Shown here in pieces: positions 33,800 to 43,689 of a stretch of 64,000 nt of DNA. The stretch's first letter is position 1; each line of letters starts with the position of its first letter. The DNA is from Bugulina stolonifera (Eukaryota > Bryozoa > Gymnolaemata > Cheilostomatida > Bugulidae): contig OW285194.1 in assembly GCA_935421135.1 (NCBI GenBank), forward strand, positions 1,634,501-1,698,500, given 5' to 3'. The notes under the pieces are model-generated. The model worked only from the letters and a program-made list of their open reading frames with translations, was not told the DNA's origin and searched no databases. A program made the translations under genes and the position numbers.

Positions 33800-35149
33800 T
33801 ATTGAGGGATTTCTACGGATGAATTCTAACCAAGCTAGCCAATCATATTCTCCCTTACTACTGCTGAGCTTGCATAATTAGCCAATATGTTATTCCTTTA
33901 CTACTAACTGGTTGGTGTAGATGTGGAACAGACTACTGTTATGAAGATTAATATTTTGACCTGAAATAATCGGGGTTTGTATTAATAATGTTGTTTAACA
34001 TTTTAGCTGTACTGTGCTTAAATAATAATTTATTGTATCTAAATAAAAATGCATTTCAGCAAAACTCTGTTTCATTTTATTTCATAAATCTATGAAAAAA
34101 CAAAAATTGCATTAGTCTTGGTTTGTTTCTTTTACCTAGTTTAACAATAATTACAGACAAACTTTGAGAGATAACTACACTGTACCATCATCACTAGTCA
34201 ATTATTAGTGTACTTACCTTGTCAATTTTAATCAGCTTGTTCAGTTGCTGTGCAGCAAGCCATACAGTGAACAGTAAACTGTAGACCGTTGAGGTAAAAC
34301 TCATTTGGTATGTCAAAGATGCAAGAGTTGTCATCTCTTTCTTAGGGATGTTATACATGTAATCAGTGTAAGTTATACACATATAATCAGTGTATGTTAT
34401 ACAGTCATGTATAATCAGTGTAAGTTATACATGTAATCAGTGTATGTTATACATGTAATCAGTGTATGTTATGTATGTACAAGTATACAGTTTTTGTTGC
34501 ACTAGTTCAGCGACAACACACCCAGATCAATGTGTAGAAGTAAATTTAATCTAGAATGTATAGACAATGCACCAGAGCTAAATCTGATATTTACAGTTTT
34601 CAGGTTTCTGCAAAAGATTGTAGTAAGCAGAGGACAGGGGTATTAAAGGTAAAATTCACAAATTGTGCCCTACTTTGAAGTTAGTTTTTGTACTGTTCTA
34701 AACAAGATATTCAAACAATTATTGTACAGTACACTAAATCAACATATGTTCTCTTATTAATAACCAAAGATTTGTATTTTATGACTCTCCTTATGCCTCA
34801 ATTAGTGAAATTAAAACTCCTTCTAAATGATTGGAAAATTAGGAGTTATCTCCTTTTTTAGATTTCGGCATACTATTTTGTGAGACTACGGTTTCCGGCG
34901 ATCGACCATTCCTGGGGAGATAACTTTATACTATTATCCGGATAATGCTATGCTAATTATACATACATTTGTTTTCCTTACTTTCATTTCAATTTCTTGA
35001 CTGCACTTATAAATTGAGTGTATTAATTGAGTTGTCAGTGCAGTGCAATCACATAGACCTTAGCATCGTCTGCCAACAATGCAAATGCATTTATACATGT
35101 ACATGTATCAGTAATATAATATACATTTTATCATTATAAAACTTATAAT
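33800..35149. other. Intergenic sequence with short repeats
   Basis: No gene recognised. Confidence 0.5.
34356..34472. repeat. 22-bp tandem repeat, about 5-6 copies
   Basis: Unit GTTATACATGTAATCAGTGT plus two bases, with small indels. Confidence 0.8.
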
Positions 35150-35153
35150 GTAT

Positions 35154-35961
35154 TGTGATGGTACAGGACATTTGTATACGACTCCAACTCCCGGACGAAG
35201 CTCCACCGCACCCTAAGTGCCTAGTAGTTGTTACAGCGCTACTCACCTGACACTAACATTCTCACAATTAGTGCTCGTATACTTACCCTTAACTGCATTG
35301 CATGTTCAAAGTACTTAATTACCGTCTATATATATATGTCTCCATGTGTTTATGCTCATTCCTTATTCATGTATCTTACTATATGTTGTTATACATAGTC
35401 ACATGAATGTTTCTAAGTCTTTTAATGCCTTTTATACCCATGTACAGAGGCCCGACCTCTCAGAATCCATTGATATTCATTTTGTACATGAATTGGACCA
35501 TTATAAGCAACTTTTGTAGAACCCGACCTATTTTGGGTCGGCCGTCGGGCTTCCGGCGGCCATCTTGTTGCGCAACTTCCGGACGACCACACGTCGTCTT
35601 TTCCCGACGTCATGTCGGCCGGAAGTCCTTATACTATATAAAGGGCACTGTTTTACTGTTCATTGTCTCAGTCTACGCTTGGCTTTCAATAAAGACACAT
35701 CTATACTGGATACAGGGACTTTCTCTTCCTTTTACTAGGTCATTCGCTTTGCGAACCGCCTACTAGGTTGAATTACTCTCTTTCACTGTATAGTCTGAAG
35801 GTCGGACTTGAGATCAGATGGGTCGTCTTTGGTAGTATTTGGGCTACTGAGACCGCTCGATCTTTCATGTAATGCGAAGTCCTATTACCACTCATAGGCA
35901 CTTCATTTCTGGGTCGATAGTCGTCCAAGGACGACCGCACCAAATCACAGAAACCATTACA
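35154..35961 (+). repeat. 5' LTR (808 bp)
   Basis: Begins TGTGATGGTACAGGAC and ends GAAACCATTACA. TATATAAA at 35635-35642 and AATAAA at 35688-35693 mark the promoter and polyadenylation signal, implying a very short R region. Confidence 0.92.
35635..35693 (+). promoter_or_regulatory. LTR core promoter and polyadenylation signal
   Basis: TATATAAA followed 45 bp later by AATAAA. The same pair is at 40495-40502 and 40548-40553 in the 3' LTR. Confidence 0.7.
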
Positions 35962-35982
35962 TTGGTGGCAGCGGTGGGATTC
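35962..35982 (+). promoter_or_regulatory. Primer binding site, tRNA-Leu type
   Basis: TGGTGGCAGCGGTGGGATTC one base after the LTR, complementary to the 3' end of tRNA-Leu with CCA. Identical to the site of the outer TRIM-like element at 18340. Confidence 0.82.
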
Positions 35983-36350
35983 TAAGGTCGTACTCTTACG
36001 ATACGAAGAGAAGGAAGGTGACCTCGGCCTCGGGTGACCGACCGACCTCATTCTTCAATACTTCTACGGCGATTTAGGACTCGGACCCGGGAACCTTGGA
36101 TACGAGAAGGTGACAAACGCTAAAGTGCACCCATAATTCTCGTGGTTCCGCTGGATGTAGCCCGACCTACGCCGGATCTTCAATCAAAGACCGACCTCGG
36201 ATCCAGAACAGATTGACGGTACTCAGTACGACCACCAGGCCGACCCGGCCTAACAAACTACGGTAGTTAACTAACTACCCGACACCCTACAGACATCAAA
36301 CCGAGGACGACACGTCCCCTTCACCAAAGAGGCTCCATCTATACTCAGCA

Positions 36351-37211
36351 ATGGCTAGCGATATAGACAGGCTAGTAGAGGTAATCGGACAGTACATAGA
36401 AGTAGCTCGACCTCAGCCGCCTCAACCCTCTTTCAAGACACCACAGTTCGACGGACAAGGAGACGTCGAGTTCTTTATAGAACAGTTCCTGACCATAGCC
36501 GAGGCAAACGACTGGAGCCCGGCAGCCATGTACCTTCACCTAAGAGAGGCCCTCAAGGGACCGGCACAAGAGTGTGGCCGACCCGGCACCTCAGAAGGGA
36601 TCTTCGAAGCTCTACGCGCCCGATACGGGTTAACTGATAAAGAAGCTAGACTCCAGCTCATACAGCTGCGGAAAGATCCCGGCATGTCATTACAGGAACA
36701 TGCCACCCTAGTCAAGAAACTTGTACATGTGGCTTTCCAGGAACTACCCGAAGCGCACCGCCGGGTATTGGCTGTGGAAAACTTCAGTAACTCTCTTGAG
36801 GACGGACACCTACAGAGACACCTCTTGGCAATAAACCCCAGAGATGTGGACTCGGCCGTCCGAGCCGGAAACGACTTCTTGCTCGTCAAGGGACCTTCCC
36901 GTGGAAGTAAAGCACACCAAATCAGGGCAGTCACAGAACCCGAGCCGGAGACACCCCAAATAAATACAGTGGACTCCGACCTGACCTGGATCAACGACCT
37001 GAAAGAGGCCATCCAGACACTCAGCCAAGAAGTCAGACGACTTCGAGGACTACTAGACGCCCCCAGAGCGCCAGGACCTCGGAACAGACCCTCCTGGCAG
37101 ACCAGCAAAAAGCCTGGTCCCCCTCCTCAACGGACCAATGGAAACACTCCCCCCACATATCCTGAGCCGCCAGTACCCGAGTCGGGAAAAGGCTCCGGCC
37201 CGAGACAGTAG
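36351..37211 (+). CDS. Gag protein (286 aa)
   Basis: The ATG at 36351 is the first good start after a roughly 390-bp leader. Residues about 25-185 resemble the retrotransposon Gag capsid domain of Ty3/Gypsy elements (PQFDGQGDVEFFIEQFLTIA, LREALKGPAQEC, RYGLTDKEARLQLIQLRK). A short predicted coiled coil (DLKEAIQTLSQEVRRLRGLL) and a Pro-rich tail follow. No CCHC zinc knuckle is seen. The last codons overlap the open -1 frame from 37166 and include the slippery site at 37184-37190, so Gag would be made alone or as a Gag-Pro fusion. Confidence 0.8.
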   Translation: MASDIDRLVEVIGQYIEVARPQPPQPSFKTPQFDGQGDVEFFIEQFLTIAEANDWSPAAMYLHLREALKGPAQECGRPGTSEGIFEALRARYGLTDKEARLQLIQLRKDPGMSLQEHATLVKKLVHVAFQELPEAHRRVLAVENFSNSLEDGHLQRHLLAINPRDVDSAVRAGNDFLLVKGPSRGSKAHQIRAVTEPEPETPQINTVDSDLTWINDLKEAIQTLSQEVRRLRGLLDAPRAPGPRNRPSWQTSKKPGPPPQRTNGNTPPTYPEPPVPESGKGSGPRQ

Positions 37212-37228
37212 AGGCTGGCACTCGGGCC
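37184..37228 (+). promoter_or_regulatory. Programmed -1 ribosomal frameshift signal
   Basis: The heptamer G GGA AAA (37184-37190) is in the correct phase of the Gag frame (TCG GGA AAA). Six bases later an 8-bp perfect stem forms, GGCCCGAG (37197-37204) with CTCGGGCC (37221-37228). The Gag stop TAG lies in its loop. Loop bases AGAGG (37210-37214) could pair with CCTCT (37245-37249) to make a pseudoknot. Site, spacing and stem match the known rules; function is inferred. Confidence 0.78.
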
Positions 37229-40018
37229 CTACAAGTTCCTCACACCTCTCACATTTCCATCTCGGAAGACCGTCCCAAGTATCCGGTCGGCAAGGCCGAC
37301 CCCCCTTCTAAAACAGTGACTCAAGTGACGTATGTAAAGCCGCATGTACCTAGCCTGTACATACAAGGACGACTATGTAGCCAAGATGTAACCCTACTCT
37401 TGGACACGGGCTGTACGACCAACCTCATATCACCCCGCACCCTGAAGAAGCTGCAGAGACCCGACCTAGAGGTCCTACCAGTAAGTCAGCCATATGGCAA
37501 GATGGCCGACGGCTCGACTCTCAGGTTCGAGGGAATGGTAAGGCTACCTATGGTAGTCGGTCGTACCCTTAGCCAAGAACTGTTCCTCATCGGCTCCATA
37601 CCAGAAGATGGCGTCCTAGGGATGCCCTACCTGACTAAACACAAGTGCTCTGTAAACTGCCATACCGCAAAGGTATACACCAGCCGAGATCAATGGCCGT
37701 GTGTCAATAGAACGGGAAGCCCTTATACATTGAGGACGATGCCTGAGATGAAGCCTAGTACGCCTCCGCCCGACGTCGATGACCCATGCCGACGTCCTGG
37801 ACACCCACACAGAGGACCAGGGGCCGAGGGAGGAACGGATAATTCAGTACCTAGTACACCTGCGCCCGACGTTGATGATCAATGCCGACGTCAAGGACAC
37901 CCCAACAGAGGATCCAGGGCCAAGGGAGGAACGGGAAGCTCATCACTTAGTACACCTGCGCCCGACGTCGATGATCAATGCCGACGTCAAGGACACCCCC
38001 ACAGAGGATCCAGGGCCAAGGGAGGAAAAGGATCATTACCGCCCAGTACAACTCCGCATGGCGTCGAAGTACAATGCCGACGCCCTGGCCACCCGATAGG
38101 GGGGCTAGAAGCCGAGGGAGGAACAGCGAAGAAAAAGAGGCAAGTAGAGGACCAGGGCCGACAGGCTAAAAAGCCGCGCATCCAGGAGCGTAGACAAGGC
38201 GCAAACCGCCTCGAGGAAGGAGCTGTCGACTATTTCCAGCACCCGATATTCCCGCCGCCCGACTGGGGCAGAGGTTCAAAAGGTAGACCCTCCTACGTCC
38301 GGATGCTAACGCCCTACACTAGGGAAAACAGACCCTTATCATACAGGAGGAAGGCCCGGTGGAAGCGAGGCCGACCCCCAGAGGTTATACTAGAAGAAAT
38401 TCATCACAAATGGGCTGCCCAGACGACTACCTATCGTAGGCCGACACGGCCAGGCCCGTGTTTACTCTCCAATTCCACAGACGGATCCGGTGACCCAGAC
38501 AACCTTGAGATCAAAATAGATCTAACAACAGGGGTCAGACAAGTGCACTTCCGCCGCAACGTAGTTCTACTACATGGTGAGAAGCCAGGTGTTGCAGGCA
38601 TAACGTCGCACACCACAAGGAGAACCAGGGCAGCCCCCACACCTATAAAAGGCCAGGATCCAGATGGATCCCCCAGTACCTTCACCACCACCACTCAGTC
38701 AACACCTAGTCGGACAACAGAGCACTCTATTCGAGACTCCTCAACAAGGACGGTGCCCTCCCTAGTCGGCCTACTCATGGACTTGCCAGGTGAGCCAATA
38801 GACTTGGACGAGGTACTGTTGCTTTTGGACGACGACGACTTATATGCTGATCTCGGGAACTCCTCGAGGGATGAGGTCGTGCCAGTCGGGTCGGGTCATA
38901 CTGAAGTACCTTCGGTGCTTCGGGACGATGTCGTCCTAACCGACTCGGACATGCACCGCCTCCCCTCCGGGACGACCTCGGACACGCATATGTACTCCAA
39001 TAACATTGTACACCATGTGACTGAGTCGGGTGACGAAGACGACTCGGCCTACGCAAACATTGATAATCTAAATGATCAACCTCTTGTATCTACACTTTCT
39101 CTTATAGAGACCTCTCCAGAGACGCCTATGCCGCAGTCTCAACTTTGCTGGATCTCTCCACGGACCAGTAGTGATATACGTCGGACAGCCCGATGTAAAG
39201 GAAGGAACTCCTATTGTCGACTATGTAAGCTAGAAGGGACGGAGAACACCATCAAGGCTCACACACGCCAACACTTTACCCAGTTCTTCTGTTCCTGTGG
39301 AGTCAGCGCCCGTGATGCAGAGACTGTCTATCGGCACCAAAGCCAGACAGGCCACGGAGCCATCCAGTATGAAGTGGATTCCCACATGTTCCAGCTTTTC
39401 CTCAAGGCGATGAAGCTCGACAAGAGGGTCGCTTACCCCTCATGCATCCCAGCAGACGTAGGACCGAAACCTTTCACTATACCAGCTCCTCCAGAAGCTG
39501 AAGCCAGAGCAGCAGTGGTGCGACTGACACCTCCTCCTGCCCCAAAGAAAACAAGTAAAAGAAAGTCGCCCTGGGAGCGACTAGGCAGTCCAAAGCGACC
39601 ACAGACTCGTATGGACCCTCCAGCCTTGGATCACCGAGGGACTGATACTTACGACATACCCAAACGTCGGCCCCGGCCGCCTAAGGCTAGACCCGGATCA
39701 GACAAGGCCGTCCCGTTGTCGACCAGCCCTCCAGATACTAAAAATACAAAGAAGACTCTTGAATCCCGCACCCCTACAGCAGAATTCCAGAAGGAGAGAG
39801 AACGATTGTGTGCTACTCTGAACAATCGTCTCGGACGCCTCAGGCACCAATTGCACATACTCCAGCAGAGACTTCTTCACTCACATGTTAGAGACCGGCT
39901 TACTATAGTCCAGCAGACGGAAGCCGTACAGGACGAAATATCCCTCCACCAACGGCTCACGGAGCAGATCCTTAGACATACTCGGAGAGATAGTGCCAAG
40001 GATCGGGGGGCTATGTGA
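37190..40018 (+). CDS. Protease plus long novel C-terminal region, expressed by -1 frameshift
   Basis: This frame is open from 37166 and has no good ATG before the protease, so frameshifting from Gag is the natural way to express it (fusion about 1222 aa). The retropepsin motif LLLDTGCTTNLIS is encoded near 37394-37432, and GVLGMPYL near 37610 fits the later part of the fold. Next come four imperfect 31-32-residue repeats (TPAPDVDDQCRRQGHP; 37749-38130) and a basic, Pro-rich region. Two Cys/His pairs at about 39210-39360 (CRLC...HTRQH and CSCG...HQSQTGH) look like C2H2 zinc fingers. A Leu/Gln-rich helix, likely a coiled coil, ends the protein (39780-40000). No reverse transcriptase, RNase H or integrase motif was found. 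The TGA overlaps the first bases of the 3' LTR. The C-terminal 700 residues are unrecognised. Confidence 0.75.
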   Translation, partial: RLRPETVEAGTRALQVPHTSHISISEDRPKYPVGKADPPSKTVTQVTYVKPHVPSLYIQGRLCSQDVTLLLDTGCTTNLISPRTLKKLQRPDLEVLPVSQPYGKMADGSTLRFEGMVRLPMVVGRTLSQELFLIGSIPEDGVLGMPYLTKHKCSVNCHTAKVYTSRDQWPCVNRTGSPYTLRTMPEMKPSTPPPDVDDPCRRPGHPHRGPGAEGGTDNSVPSTPAPDVDDQCRRQGHPNRGSRAKGGTGSSSLSTPAPDVDDQCRRQGHPHRGSRAKGGKGSLPPSTTPHGVEVQCRRPGHPIGGLEAEGGTAKKKRQVEDQGRQAKKPRIQERRQGANRLEEGAVDYFQHPIFPPPDWGRGSKGRPSYVRMLTPYTRENRPLSYRRKARWKRGRPPEVILEEIHHKWAAQTTTYRRPTRPGPCLLSNSTDGSGDPDNLEIKIDLTTGVRQVHFRRNVVLLHGEKPGVAGITSHTTRRTRAAPTPIKGQDPDGSPSTFTTTTQSTPSRTTEHSIRDSSTRTVPSLVGLLMDLPGEPIDLDEVLLLLDDDDLYADLGNSSRDEVVPVGSGHTEVPSVLRDDVVLTDSDMHRLPSGTTSDTHMYSNNIVHHVTESGDEDDSAYANIDNLNDQPLVSTLSLIETSPETPMPQSQLCWISPRTSSDIRRTARCKGRNSYCRLCKLEGTENTIKAHTRQHFTQFFCSCGVSARDAETVYRHQSQTGHGAIQYEVDSHMFQLFLKAMKLDKRVAYPSCIPADVGPKPFTIPAPPEAEARAAVVRLTPPPAPKKTSKRKSPWERLGSPKRPQTRMDPPALDHRGTDTYDIPKRRPRPPKARPGSDKAVPLSTSPPDTKNTKKTLESRTPTAEFQKERERLCATLNNRLGRLRHQLHILQQRLLHSHVRDRLTIVQQTEAVQDEISLHQRLTEQILRHTRRDSAKDRGAM
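37749..38130 (+). repeat. Four tandem 93-96-bp coding repeats
   Basis: Each repeat encodes one copy of a Pro/Asp/Arg/Gly-rich unit with a single Cys. The reading frame is kept across all four copies. Confidence 0.85.
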
Positions 40019-40821
40019 TGGTACAGGACATTTGTATACGACTCCAACTCCCGGACGAAGCTCCACCGCACCCTAAGTGCCTGGTAGTTGTTACAGCGCT
40101 ACTCACCTGACACTAACATTCTCACAATTAGTGCTCGTATACTTACCCTTAACTGCATTGCATGTTCAAAGTACTTAATTACCGTCTATATATATATGTC
40201 TCCATGTGTTTATGCTCATTCCTTATTCATGTATCTTACTATATGTTGTTATACATAGTCACATGAATGTTTCTAAGTCTTTTAATGCCTTTTATACCCA
40301 TGTACAGAGGCCCGACCTCTCAGAATCCATTGATATTCATTTTGTACATGAATTGGACCATTATAAGCAACTTTTGTAGAACCCGACCTATTTTGGGTCG
40401 GCCGTCGGGCTTCCGGCGGCCATCTTGTTGCGCAACTTCCGGACGACCACACGTCGTCTTTTCCCGACGTCATGTCGGCCGGAAGTCCTTATACTATATA
40501 AAGGGCACTGTTTTACTGTTCATTGTCTCAGTCTACGCTTGGCTTTCAATAAAGACACATCTATACTTGATACAGGGACTTTCTCTTCCTTTTACTAGGT
40601 CATTCGCTTTGCGAACCGCCTACTAGGTTGAATTACTCTCTTTCACTGTATAGTCTGAAGGTCGGACTTGAGATCAGATGGGTCGTCTTTGGTAGTATTT
40701 GGGCTACTGAGACCGCTCGATCTTTCATGTAATGCGAAGTCCTATTACCACTCATAGGCACTTCATTTCTGGGTCGATAGTCGTCCAAGGACGACCGCAC
40801 CAAATCACAGAAACCATTACA
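40014..40821 (+). repeat. 3' LTR (808 bp)
   Basis: Nearly identical to 35154-35961, and directly preceded by the purine-rich tract. Confidence 0.92.
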
Positions 40822-40825
40822 GTAT

Positions 40826-42785
40826 GACAAATGAACGTGTATGTATGCTGAAAGTACCATATGGCATAACATACTGTATTCGTATAAACATTATATGTAA
40901 TCACGAATTCTTTATTATATTAGACATATACATGCATGTATAAAAGGTTTACACAATATCATTGGAAATAATTTCTGACACTTTGCTACCCATGAAAAAC
41001 ATTGGTAATAGTATGATTAAAATTACACATTGAAATATTATACTGCAGTCTGCAGGTGGTTAGGCTACTGTGGATTCTATGATAGCTTTAACTGCTGAAT
41101 CTATGGCAAAGCACTAATGGTTACCACCATGTAGCATGTAGCACTTATATGTGCTACTATGGTTTTACAACATAGCCAACAGATTGTACTAGAGAGTATT
41201 GAGCAGTCGGAGCAGAGGTGTACAAGTGGAGGAAGCTCCAGCAGAGTGCAGAGTGGACTGTGTTATGATCAAACTTCAACTTCACTGCCTGGGTTTCAAC
41301 AGTTGAACACTTGCATAGTTGGTGAGGTAGAGGTCACTGGCAAGCCCTACAGTTAAAGACTGACCTTGTTGACCATATGATGTTGACAGCTAACATAATG
41401 GCTGATAGTAAATGGTTGCAAGATTCAGGCTATTGAGGTCAATAATTGTTTAGATGCAGAAGTGGAGAAATTTGAGATAACCTCTGTTTTTCAGCAAAAC
41501 TTAAACAGAAATCATTTTCTCTAGATTTAATCCTTTCTCCAAAACTCCAACTAAGGAGTAAGGATGTCTATCTAGCTTTCACCACTACTGCACCTACATG
41601 CAAAAGCAATGGACAAATATTTAACCTCAAGGAGACTGCCGGCAAGGATACCAGAGCAACTGCAATGATGAATGAGGTTTCTTCCTAAAGTTGTTCCTGT
41701 TGAACTGAATGGTTTACCCTCCATCGGTCTCTTGCAATTTTCCAAGGCTATAACATTTTGTTTGGAACATCTTACCAGAATCTGCAACCACGAAATGACT
41801 GTCTCGTGTATTACTTTCATTTGCACATAGATCTGCCTACACACACAGTCTTCATGTGTAACAATGAATAATTCATGTAGGTGTAATTACTATAATAACC
41901 AAATTCAGAATTATTAGGGACTCTGATGGAGTATCAGATTCTAAATTTTCTTCGCCGATAAAGCATAAATGTTTAAGATACAGGATTCCGAGTAGTTATT
42001 CATACAACTACCTACCTGAAGAGCTATATGGATATGAAACTGCATTCTCTTGAAAGCATCGGCTAGTGCATGGTAAAACTCATTAGTGCTTCAGTACTAC
42101 AAACTCATAGAATAAAGTAAGAGAGCATATCGGCATCTGGTGGCCCAACTGCAGCAGACACTGCAACATCCTACAACACAAGTCAACAAGCTGTATGTGT
42201 TAGTATCAGCTCAACATTGATAGTATGCCCACTATCTTTAGTATTAGTAGTCACAGCAGCAGTTTACTAGCAGAATAAAAGAACCATTTGTGGTGTTAGC
42301 TGTAGTTCGTATTAGCAGTAGGAGTAGTTACTTATAGTAGTAGTTAGCAGTAAGTTACAGTGATAGCAGTGTAGTAGCAGTATTACGGTGATTTCAGTAG
42401 TTAGTTATGGTTGTATTAGTAGTAATCATGCAAATAGTTAAAATCAGCAGTAGTAATAGTAGTAGTTGGTTACAATAATAGTTAGTCGTAGAAAAGTGGT
42501 AAGTTGTCGCAGTAGCACCAGGGGGTCCAGTAGTAGCAGTAGTAGCTACAGTATCAATAGAATCAACAGAAGTTGAATTATCAATAGTAGTAGTTAGATA
42601 TAGTAGTCACCAAGTCACCACAGTGTAGGCCCAATATTCCTAGTCACATAGGCCTATGCCATTATAGACAATAGCTAAGAGTATCAATAGGGTTTGTCAC
42701 AGTCACTGAGGCTTAAACAAATTTCTTAATGGTCAGTATTTTGGAACAGATTCATAATATTGCACAAACATGCATAGGATACTAG
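40826..42785. other. Intergenic sequence, no gene recognised
   Basis: Contains an imperfect TAG/CAG-rich tract at about 42280-42610. Short ORFs at 41159-41356 and 41572-41844 have no recognisable domain. Confidence 0.5.
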
Positions 42786-42793
42786 TTTTTTTC

Positions 42794-42916
42794 CAGAGAT
42801 GTTTGCAAGTTTTATTTTGGAAACGAGTCTTTCTAATAATCCATAAAATGTTGCTTGAATTTACTCGAGTGAGAGTCTTTAGAGTGAGAGTCTTTAACTC
42901 GAGTCTGGCATCTCTG
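42794..42916. mobile_element. 123-bp hAT-like MITE
   Basis: Ends CAGAGATG and CATCTCTG are 8-bp inverted termini. The 8-bp duplication TTTTTTTC flanks it on both sides (42786-42793 and 42917-42924). CAGAG-type ends with an 8-bp duplication fit hAT. The T-rich duplication is low in information, so some doubt remains. Confidence 0.65.
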
Positions 42917-42943
42917 TTTTTTTCTTTCAGTCATTGGGCTTAC

Positions 42944-43030
42944 TTACTGCTTATTTTAATTTTATTTATCTGAATGCACGCCATGAAATGAAAATTAGCA
43001 AGATTAAAATAAAATTAAAATAGGCAGTAA
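42944..43030. repeat. Inverted repeat, 24-bp arms
   Basis: TTACTGCTTATTTTAATTTT... at 42944-42967 pairs with 43007-43030 with one mismatch; spacer 39 bp. Possible foldback element or cruciform; no target duplication identified. Confidence 0.65.
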
Positions 43031-43544
43031 AGAAAGAAATAGAACACCAGGAAAGTATAGAGGTGAAGTGAAGTACTGCAATCCAATACAATGGGAAAAA
43101 GACAGTTCAAAACTAAACCTCTCCTAACCCCACCCACTAATTTTCCTTTTTAATATTAATTTTTCATTTCATCAAGCTTAATTATCGGTGATTTGTATTC
43201 TACTAAATGTAATCTACACAGTTGAGAAACGTCCTGCTGAAACTGTTTTTTTTTTTCGGAAATGTTGCTTTACCATCTCTAACTAATAGCTTTCATCATT
43301 TATATTTAGCCTATGTTTTGGCAAAAGTAACACACTAAATAAATTGAAAGATATATTATTATACTGATTTGAATTGCCTTCAATTGATTGTTTAACTTTG
43401 AATCATTTATTTACAGTGGCAAGTAAGCAGTAGGCCTAACTGGTGATTCATTTGTCTTGTGTCTAGTCAACAGCAATCTGATGCTAAAGAAATAAAAGTG
43501 ATTTTATCGCAGCTTGAGTTCATGTTGTATTTCCCACAGAAACT

Positions 43545-43685
43545 TACTGAAAGTCACTGCTAGCTCGAATCTGACTGAGAGTCACTGCTAGCTCGAATCT
43601 GACTGAGAGTTACTGCTAGCTCCGAATCTGACTGAGAGTCACTGCTAGCTCCGAATCTGACTGAGAGTCACTGCTAGCTCCGCTG
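43545..43685. repeat. 28-29-bp tandem repeat, about 5 copies
   Basis: Unit ACTGCTAGCTCCGAATCTGA plus CTGAGAGTC. Confidence 0.85.
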
Positions 43686-43689
43686 AACT

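Larger units (their letters stand above)
35154..40821 (+). mobile_element. Gag-Pro LTR retroelement lacking pol (5.67 kb)
   Basis: Two 808-bp LTRs (35154-35961 and 40014-40821) with TG...CA ends differ at about two positions. They are flanked by the 4-bp duplication GTAT (35150-35153 and 40822-40825). The primer site is tRNA-Leu type, and a purine tract GGATCGGGGGG precedes the 3' LTR. The interior encodes Gag (36351-37211) and, in the -1 frame, a retropepsin-like protease with a long novel C-terminal region ending at 40018. There is no reverse transcriptase, RNase H or integrase. It is GC-richer than its surroundings. The very similar LTRs and open frames indicate recent mobility, presumably using enzymes from a related element. 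Confidence 0.92.

Noticed and set aside
35407..35766. 119-codon ORF recurring at 40267 and, on the other strand, at 50168
   Set aside because: Part of the LTR of one family; it spans the promoter and polyadenylation signal and lacks domains.
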